From the NCBI RefSeq assembly GCF_040656415.1, contig NZ_JBFAMC010000001.1:1488001-1552000 (forward strand): a stretch of 64,000 nucleotides of DNA, written 5' to 3'. The stretch comes from Rhodococcus_F sp040656415 (GTDB lineage: Bacteria; Actinomycetota; Actinomycetes; Mycobacteriales; Mycobacteriaceae). A program made the position numbers and the translations under genes. Under the pieces are notes generated by a model, which worked only from the letters and a program-made list of their open reading frames with translations, had not been told where the DNA came from and searched no databases. Shown one piece after another: positions 58,343-64,000 of the stretch (its first letter is position 1; each line of letters starts with the position of its first letter).

Positions 58343-59257
58343 TCAGGCCGGCGCGTGACTCAGGATGTGCAACGCTGACGGAACCGCTTCGATCGTCACC
58401 GGAAGAGGCCCGACCCTGTCGCCGTCCGCGTAGGCGGGGATGCCGTCGCACTGCAGCCGCACGCTGCGTGAACGATAGGTCTGCACATCGGGTAGTTCCA
58501 CGTGCGTGCCCTTGTAGACCCGCGGGAACAGCCGGATCAACCTCGATCGACGGCCGTGCTCGACAACCGTCACATCGAGCAGACCGTCGGTCCTGTCCGC
58601 CTTCGGGCAGATCAGCATCCCGCCACCGTACGAACGGCCGTTGCCGACCGCGACGAGCGTAGCGTCGACCTTCACCGTCTCGTCGTCCAGTTCGATGCGG
58701 TGGCGCAGGGGCTTGACCTGCGAGAGCTCGATGAGCATCGCCAGGTTGTACCGCATCGGGCCCTTCGGCCACGACATCCGGTTGGCACGATCCGCGACCA
58801 GCGAATCGAAACCGCTGGCAACGATGGTGCCCGCCCACACGATCGACCCGTCCGTGAGCGTGATCCGAGCGAGGTCGGACTCCTGCACCTCGCCGTCGAC
58901 GATCACATCCGCCGCCGCGACAGGGTCACCAAGGGGGATACCGAACTCGCGGGCATGGTCGTTGCCGGTACCCGCCGGGATCAGCCCGATCGGCACCCCG
59001 ACCTGCGCAGCCGTTTGCAACCCGATACTGATCGCACCGTCGCCGCCCACCACTACCAGCGCGTCGGTGCCCTCTTCGATGGCCCGCCGGGCCTGCTTGC
59101 GGGCGTGATCGGCGTCCGTCCCGATGATCTCGGTGACGGCAACTCCCCGCTCACGCAGGCGTGCGACCGCTTTGCGACCGGCGGTCAGTCCGTTGCCGTG
59201 CCCGGAAAGCGGGTTGATCAGGATTCTGACCTTCTCGATCGCCTTCTGTGTGCTCAC
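58343..59257 (-). CDS. diacylglycerol/lipid kinase family protein
   Basis: A 304-residue DagK-type lipid kinase: ILINPLSGHGNG (residues 12-23), DALVVVGGDGAISIGLQTAA with the catalytic GGDG motif near 72, and IGLIPAGTGNDHAREFGIP near 90-108. The C-terminal beta-sandwich domain contains VAVGNGRSYGGGMLICPKADRTDGLLDV. It phosphorylates a lipid such as diacylglycerol. GTG 59257 overlaps the stop codon of the FAD-oxidase gene (GTGA), so the two form an operon. Frequent pairing with alkyldihydroxyacetone-phosphate-synthase-like oxidases points to lipid metabolism (inference). Confidence 0.9.
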   Translation of the reverse strand: MSTQKAIEKVRILINPLSGHGNGLTAGRKAVARLRERGVAVTEIIGTDADHARKQARRAIEEGTDALVVVGGDGAISIGLQTAAQVGVPIGLIPAGTGNDHAREFGIPLGDPVAAADVIVDGEVQESDLARITLTDGSIVWAGTIVASGFDSLVADRANRMSWPKGPMRYNLAMLIELSQVKPLRHRIELDDETVKVDATLVAVGNGRSYGGGMLICPKADRTDGLLDVTVVEHGRRSRLIRLFPRVYKGTHVELPDVQTYRSRSVRLQCDGIPAYADGDRVGPLPVTIEAVPSALHILSHAPA

Positions 59258-60894
59258 GGAATCAACTTGCCGGGGTTGAGGATTCCCGCGGGATCGACGG
59301 CGTTCTTGACCGCACGCAGGACCGTGACACCCAGGTCGCCGACCTCGTCCCGCATCCACGGAAGATGATCGAGTCCGACGGCATGGTGGTGCGTGATGGT
59401 TCCACCGGCGGCCGTGATCGCATCACCCGCGGCGGCTTTGGCCCTGCTCCACTGGTCGATCGGGTCGTCGTTCTGTGCGCACACGATGGTGAAGTACAGC
59501 GACGCACCCGTTGCATAGGTGTGCGAGATGTGGCACAGCACCAGCGGCGGGGTTCCCTGCGCGGACAACGACTCGGTCAGCGCCTTCGTGATCGCGGCAC
59601 GTAGGGTCGCGATATTGCTCCAGGTGGTGGCCGTCTCGAGGGTCTCGACCAACGCGCCCGCATCGAGCAGGGCGTCGCGCAGGTAGGGCGCGTCGAAACG
59701 GCCATGTTCCCAACCCTGCCCGGGCTCCTCGCCGAGTGAGGTCGCGCCGTTGGCCTCCAGGACGGCGCGGGCCTCGGCCACCCGCTGTGCGGTGTGCTCG
59801 GTGGTGCCCTCGAACGTGGTGATTGCCAGGCAACCACCGGTTACGGCTTCCTCGCCGATCTTGTCGTGGGTCGCGAGATTGACTCCCGTTTCGGCCTCGT
59901 CGGACAGCCGCAGTACGGTCGGGACCGCGCCTGCGCGCCGCAGTGCACGCAGTGCCGCCGCGCCGGTCTCGAAATCAGGGAAGCGCCACCCCTCCCGGAC
60001 GACGGCCTCCGGAAGCGGATGCACCTGCACACGGACCTGGGTGATGACGCCGAAAGTTCCCTCCGAACCGACGAACAACTCGCCGAGATCCGGACCTGCC
60101 GCGGACGCAGGCGCGCGCCCGGTGTCCAGGGTGCCCGCCGGGGTGATCACCCGCAGGCCCTGCACCATGTCTTCGAACCGGCCGTAGCCAGCGGACGCCT
60201 GCCCCGAGGAGCGAGTCGCCGCGAAGCCGCCGATGGTGGCGAACATGAAGCTCTGCGGGAAGTGTCCTAGCGAGAAGCCAGCTGTGCCAAGCAGTTCCTC
60301 GACCCTGGGACCGGGCAGGCCCGCTCCCAGGGTCGCGATACCCGAGTCGGCGTCGAGGTCGATCAGCGAATCGAACCGGCGCATGTCGAGCGAGAGAACC
60401 GCGTCGAATCGGTCGCGCACCGGGTCCAGCCCACCCACGGCGCTGGTGCCGCCACTGAACGGCACCACGGCGATCGAGTTGTCTGCGCAATACATGAGGA
60501 TCTCGGTGATTTCGTCCTCGGTGCCCGGGACGACGACGACATCGGGTGCATTCTGCTGCTCGGTGCTGCGGCGCCGCAGCATGTCGAGAGTGCTCTTACC
60601 GCCGGCCCGCAGCAGACGGTCGTTGTGGGCGGTGCTGCAGAACTGCTCACCGACGATCGCGGCGAGACCTGCGAGCTGCCCCTCGGACACCGCACTCGGG
60701 GCCAGGACCACTTCCTCCGCCAGGCGTTCGGGCATCTGTCGAATCTTGACGCCGAGGGCCTGCTGCAGCAGGCCCTCGATGCCGTCCGAGAGGGTCTTGC
60801 TCTTCTCCGGCGCGCCCCAGGCATCCCACTTCATCGGTGGTGTGGTCGGGGGTGCCGTCAGGACGGCTTGATCTTCCGGTCGCTCATTGCTCAT
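59254..60894 (-). CDS. FAD-binding oxidase (alkyldihydroxyacetonephosphate synthase-like)
   Basis: A 546-residue PCMH/VAO-type flavoprotein. The FAD-binding half has VVVVPGTEDEITEILMYCADNSIAVVPFSGGTSAVGG (about 118-155) and MFATIGGFAATRSSGQASAGYGRFEDMVQGLRVITP (about 218-253). GSEGTFGVITQVRVQVHPLP follows, and the cap domain includes HTYATGASLYFTIV and THHHAVGLDHLPWM. This matches the AGPS-like group, enzymes that exchange acyl for alkyl groups on DHAP in ether-lipid synthesis. Related bacterial members may have other substrates, so the reaction is not claimed. ATG 60894 is the start. Confidence 0.9.
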   Translation of the reverse strand: MSNERPEDQAVLTAPPTTPPMKWDAWGAPEKSKTLSDGIEGLLQQALGVKIRQMPERLAEEVVLAPSAVSEGQLAGLAAIVGEQFCSTAHNDRLLRAGGKSTLDMLRRRSTEQQNAPDVVVVPGTEDEITEILMYCADNSIAVVPFSGGTSAVGGLDPVRDRFDAVLSLDMRRFDSLIDLDADSGIATLGAGLPGPRVEELLGTAGFSLGHFPQSFMFATIGGFAATRSSGQASAGYGRFEDMVQGLRVITPAGTLDTGRAPASAAGPDLGELFVGSEGTFGVITQVRVQVHPLPEAVVREGWRFPDFETGAAALRALRRAGAVPTVLRLSDEAETGVNLATHDKIGEEAVTGGCLAITTFEGTTEHTAQRVAEARAVLEANGATSLGEEPGQGWEHGRFDAPYLRDALLDAGALVETLETATTWSNIATLRAAITKALTESLSAQGTPPLVLCHISHTYATGASLYFTIVCAQNDDPIDQWSRAKAAAGDAITAAGGTITHHHAVGLDHLPWMRDEVGDLGVTVLRAVKNAVDPAGILNPGKLIP

Positions 60895-61104
60895 GCGTGG
60901 CAGTGTCACACATCACACGGGAGCGCAACGGTGTTTCCCGCGTCCATGGTGCCCTCGTCACACCTGACGGATGGGCAGCAGCACTTCCATCTGTTTGCGT
61001 GTCTTCTTTCGCTCGTCCGAAAGCTGTAAGGAAAGACCACTTCCCTCGTGTCCGGAGGAGAGTTCGCCAGGCGTCGCTGACGCCGGGTGCGACGTGAGCG
61101 GTGC

Positions 61105-63624
61105 TCAGCCCTCGGCGACTTCGAACTCGTCGAAGACCACTTCACCGGCTGCGTCCGACTCGGCGAGGTTGACCTCACCGAGCAGTGCCCAGCCGTGGTC
61201 GCCCTCGGGGTCGTCCAGTATCTGTCGCACGCGCCACAACTTGGGCTCGACGGTCACCTGGAAGAGCAGGGGCCCGCGGGCTGACGGACCGGTGCCGATG
61301 TCGTCGTATTCGTCGAAGTACAACTCCATCAGGTCGGCCCAGTCGTCGGCATCGAGGCCGTCTCCGAGTTCTGCCAGCTCCTCCCAGCGCTCCCGCGCCG
61401 CCAGCTCGATGCGACGGAACATCGCGTTGCGGACCATCACCTTGAAGGCGCGGGTGTTCGCGGTGATCGGACGCGGCGCGTCGGCTCCGAACGCCACCTG
61501 CTGATCGTCGGACTCGGCGCCCGGGTTCGTCAGCTGCTCCCATTCGTCGAGCAGGCTCGAATCCACCTGGCGGATCAACTCGCCCAGCCACTCGGTGAGA
61601 TCCTCGAGCTCCTCGGTACGGGCCTCTGACGGAACCGTCTGCCGTAGTGCGCGGTACGCGTCCGCGAGGTAGCGCAGCACCAGACCCTCCGACCGAGCCA
61701 GACCGTAGTGACTGATCAGTTCGGCGAATGTCATCGACTTCTCCACCATGTCGCGCACCACGGACTTAGGGGAGAGGGTGAACTCGCTCATCCACGGATG
61801 ACCCGCTCGATAGGTTTCGAATGCGGGGAAGAGCAAGTCCGCCAATGGCTGTGGCCACGTGATCTCCTCTAGGAGTTCCATGCGCTCCTCGTACTCGATA
61901 CCGTCGGCCTTCATCTCGGCGATCGCCTCACCCCGCGCGGCGTGCTGCTGGGCCATGAGGATCTGCCGTGGGTCGTCCAGCGTCGACTCGATCACCGACA
62001 CGACATCGAGTGCGTAGCTGGAGGATTCGACGTCGAGCAGTTCGAGTGAGGCGAGCGCGAAAGGCGACAACGGCTGGTTGAGCGCGAAGTCGCGTTGCAG
62101 GTCCACCGTCAGGCGCGCCAGACGGCCGTGCTCGTCGGGCTCGTCGAGTTGCTCGACGACGCCCGCTTGCAGCAGCCCCCGGTACAGCCGGATCGCCTTG
62201 AGGATGTGCCGACGCTGCGCCGGGCGCGGCTCGTGGTTGTCCTCGAGCAGATGTCGCATCGCCCGGAAACCGTTGCCGGGCCTCGCGATCACGTTGAGCA
62301 GCATCGAATTGCTTACCGAGAACCGCGAGACGAGCGACTCGGGGGACGCGGCGGTCAGCTTCTCGAACGTCCCCTCACCCCACGACACAAACCCTTCCGG
62401 AGGCTTCTTTCGCTGCACTTTCCGCCGTTTCTTCGGGTCGTCTCCGGCTTTCGCCAGTGCCCGCACGTTTTCGATCTCGTGCTCGGGTGCCTGGACCACG
62501 ACATTGCCGAAGGTGTCGTAGCCTGCGCGGCCCGCACGGCCGGCGATCTGGTGGAACTCGCGCGCCCGCAGCTGGCGGGTGCGGGTGCCGTCGAACTTCG
62601 TCAGGCCCGTCAGCAGCACCGTCCTGATCGGCACGTTGATGCCGACGCCGAGCGTGTCGGTGCCGCAGATGACCTTGAGCAGGCCGTCCTGTGCGAGCCG
62701 CTCGACGAGCCTCCGATACTTGGGCAGCATTCCTGCATGGTGGACGCCGATACCGTGACGGACCAAGCGTGACAGCGTCTTCCCGAACCCGGTGGTGAAC
62801 CGGAAGCTGCCGATGGCCTCCGCGATAGCGTCCTTCTCCGAACGGCTGCACAGGTTCACGCTCGTCAGTGCCTGCGCCCGCTCGAGCGCTGCGGCCTGCG
62901 TGAAATGGACGACGTACACGGGAGCCTGGTGGGTGGTGACGAGTTCCGCGATCTCCTCGCCGATCGGAGTCTGCGAGTAGGAGAAGTGCAGTGGAACAGG
63001 CCGTTCGGACCCCGACACCTCCGCTGTCTCCCGCCCAGTCCGCTGGGTGAGGTCCTTGCGCAGGTAGGTGACGTCACCGAGAGTCGCCGACATCAACAAG
63101 AACTGGGCCTGTGGCAGTTCGATCAGAGGAACCTGCCATGCCCAGCCGCGGTCCGGCTCGGAATAGAAGTGAAACTCGTCCATGACGATCTGTCCGATGT
63201 CGGAGCCCGGACCTTCGCGCAATGCCAGGTTCGCGACGATCTCGGCGGTGGCGCAGATGATCGGGGCCGACGAGTTCACCGACGCATCGCCGGTCATCAT
63301 GCCAACGTTGTCCGCACCGAACACATCGCACAGCGCGAAGAACTTCTCACTCACGAGCGCCTTTATCGGCGCGGTGTAAAACGTACGCCGACCTTCCGCG
63401 AGCGCGAAGAAGTGCGCACCGAGCGCGACCATCGATTTGCCCGAGCCGGTGGGGGTGGCGAGGATGACGTTGGCTCCGGAGACAAGCTCCATGAGCGCCT
63501 CCTCCTGCGCAGGGTACAACTGCAGGCCGCGGTCACTCGTCCATGAGGTGAACGCATCGAACAGTGCGTCGGTATCGACGCGCGTGGGGTGGCCAGTTCG
63601 GGGGAGCAGATCGGGCAGCAGCAC
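61105..63624 (-). CDS. superfamily 2 helicase with DUF3516 C-terminal domain
   Basis: An 839-residue helicase of the Ski2-like group. The Q/Walker region ATPTGSGKS is at residues 56-64, DEFH box at 149-152, SAT at about 178, and motif VI HQIAGRAGRAG around 356. The DUF3516 domain follows from about 420 to the C-terminus (LELLDVESSSYALDVVSVIEST, then acidic end). Actinobacterial members are presumed RNA helicases. The residues that define the ATPase are intact. ATG 63624 is used. The stop is 195 bases from the FAD oxidase start; that gap shows no other feature. Confidence 0.93.
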   Translation of the reverse strand: MLLPDLLPRTGHPTRVDTDALFDAFTSWTSDRGLQLYPAQEEALMELVSGANVILATPTGSGKSMVALGAHFFALAEGRRTFYTAPIKALVSEKFFALCDVFGADNVGMMTGDASVNSSAPIICATAEIVANLALREGPGSDIGQIVMDEFHFYSEPDRGWAWQVPLIELPQAQFLLMSATLGDVTYLRKDLTQRTGRETAEVSGSERPVPLHFSYSQTPIGEEIAELVTTHQAPVYVVHFTQAAALERAQALTSVNLCSRSEKDAIAEAIGSFRFTTGFGKTLSRLVRHGIGVHHAGMLPKYRRLVERLAQDGLLKVICGTDTLGVGINVPIRTVLLTGLTKFDGTRTRQLRAREFHQIAGRAGRAGYDTFGNVVVQAPEHEIENVRALAKAGDDPKKRRKVQRKKPPEGFVSWGEGTFEKLTAASPESLVSRFSVSNSMLLNVIARPGNGFRAMRHLLEDNHEPRPAQRRHILKAIRLYRGLLQAGVVEQLDEPDEHGRLARLTVDLQRDFALNQPLSPFALASLELLDVESSSYALDVVSVIESTLDDPRQILMAQQHAARGEAIAEMKADGIEYEERMELLEEITWPQPLADLLFPAFETYRAGHPWMSEFTLSPKSVVRDMVEKSMTFAELISHYGLARSEGLVLRYLADAYRALRQTVPSEARTEELEDLTEWLGELIRQVDSSLLDEWEQLTNPGAESDDQQVAFGADAPRPITANTRAFKVMVRNAMFRRIELAARERWEELAELGDGLDADDWADLMELYFDEYDDIGTGPSARGPLLFQVTVEPKLWRVRQILDDPEGDHGWALLGEVNLAESDAAGEVVFDEFEVAEG

Positions 63625-63684
63625 CGTTACAGGCTAGAGCCTGGCGGGGCCGTACCCGCATTCCGGACCTAGGTGCGGCGGTCC

Positions 63685-64000
63685 TCAGGTGGCGCTGCGT
63701 TCGTCGGACTCTATGGCGTCGAGGACGGCCATGCGGGTGGAAACACTGCCGGAGATGGTGCTCTTGCGGTAACCGTCGACGATTACTTGACGCCACCAGT
63801 CCTCATCGAACACGTGCGGGCGCGTAGTGGCCAGGAAGTTCTCGATCGTACGCAGGAACCGTATCGGATCGTCCCGGAAGGGAAAGTGTCCGGAACCTTC
63901 GAAGATCTCGAGGTGCGAGCCAGGCATCGCTGCATGCGCTAGATGGGCGTGACTTGCCGGAATCACGGTGTCCTGGTCGCCCCAGATGAGCTGAACGGGC
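63685..64000 (-). CDS. alpha/beta hydrolase, C-terminal fragment
   Basis: The window ends inside a minus-strand gene; the visible 105 codons are its C-terminus. PVQLIWGDQDTVIPASHAHLAHAAMPGSHLEIFEGSGHFPFRDDP contains the acid residue of the catalytic triad (GDQD) and the catalytic His (GSGHFP), with the standard spacing of an alpha/beta-hydrolase. The nucleophile Ser is beyond the edge. The remaining tail (FDEDWWRQVIVDGYRKS and a short Ser-rich end) is a typical C-terminal helix. The specific esterase or lipase type cannot be told from this part. Confidence 0.8.
   Translation of the reverse strand, partial: PVQLIWGDQDTVIPASHAHLAHAAMPGSHLEIFEGSGHFPFRDDPIRFLRTIENFLATTRPHVFDEDWWRQVIVDGYRKSTISGSVSTRMAVLDAIESDERSAT

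Noticed and set aside
1..64000. CRISPR arrays, tRNAs, rRNAs, prophage or insertion sequences
   Set aside because: No repeat-spacer array, no cloverleaf or rRNA motif, no transposase or integrase-like frame and no target-site duplication were seen.

Overview
The window comes from a high-GC actinobacterium of the Corynebacteriales, most probably a Rhodococcus (inference). The gene order follows the conserved mycobacterial/nocardial block thyX-dapA-rnj-ftsK-argA-pgsA-cinA-clgR-pspA-pspM ... DUF3046-recA-recX ... miaB-DUF349-miaA-dapF-hflX ... lexA-(LysM SOS gene)-nrdR. GTG starts, ATGA/GTGA overlaps and mycothiol- and actinobacteria-type families fit this. No rRNA, tRNA, CRISPR array, prophage or insertion sequence is visible, so this is a core chromosomal region with local insertions and losses.

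Layout. 1-2.1 kb: end of a winged-helix protein, an SRPBCC protein, an orphan HicB/ribbon-helix-helix regulator divergent from thyX. 2.2-5.8 kb: dapA-rnj and a TIGR03085 protein. 5.8-9.7 kb: ftsK, then a manganese (yybP-ykoY) riboswitch in front of a TerC-family membrane protein. 9.7-14.1 kb: YciI protein, N-acetylglutamate synthase, pgsA-cinA, and the envelope-stress set clgR-pspA-pspM. 14.1-16 kb: bioY-bioM-bioN biotin ECF transporter. 16.2-20.3 kb: small membrane protein, TetR-glpD operon, glycosyltransferase, DUF3046. 20.4-22.9 kb: recA-recX with SOS and PafBC-type control, and an unrecognised protein. 23.1-28.3 kb: glutamate ABC transporter gluABCD with a second gluB and a decayed second gluA.

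28.3-37.3 kb: miaB, a membrane protein, DUF349 protein, extradiol-dioxygenase-like protein, miaA, dapF, hflX, a secreted anchored protein. 37.3-42.7 kb: cyclase-family protein, general PTS proteins ptsH/ptsI with a DeoR regulator but no sugar-specific PTS gene, uracil-type permease. 42.9-46.3 kb: acyl-CoA dehydrogenase, lexA divergent from a LysM SOS gene, nrdR. 46.3-54.7 kb: hrpA, MHS-type MFS transporter, class III aminotransferase, a small membrane protein, a permuted NlpC/P60-like protein, PhzF-like protein. 54.8-57.0 kb: ahpC-ahpD divergent from an apparently intact oxyR. 57.1-64 kb: LysR-effector-domain protein paired with DUF5997, an FAD-oxidase/lipid-kinase operon, a DUF3516 helicase and the end of an alpha/beta hydrolase.

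Three stress circuits can be read directly: SOS/DNA damage (recA, recX, lexA, LysM gene, with LexA boxes and a PafBC-like promoter), envelope stress (ECF-type promoter in front of clgR, then pspA-pspM), and peroxide stress (oxyR-ahpCD). I did not find a convincing wholly new multi-gene system. The best leads are the duplicated and decaying glutamate-transporter locus, the PTS cluster that has lost its permease and kinase, a helically phased operator array at the RHH gene, the riboswitch whose aptamer strand also pairs with the ribosome binding site, and a terminator-like hairpin that forces a new start for pspM.
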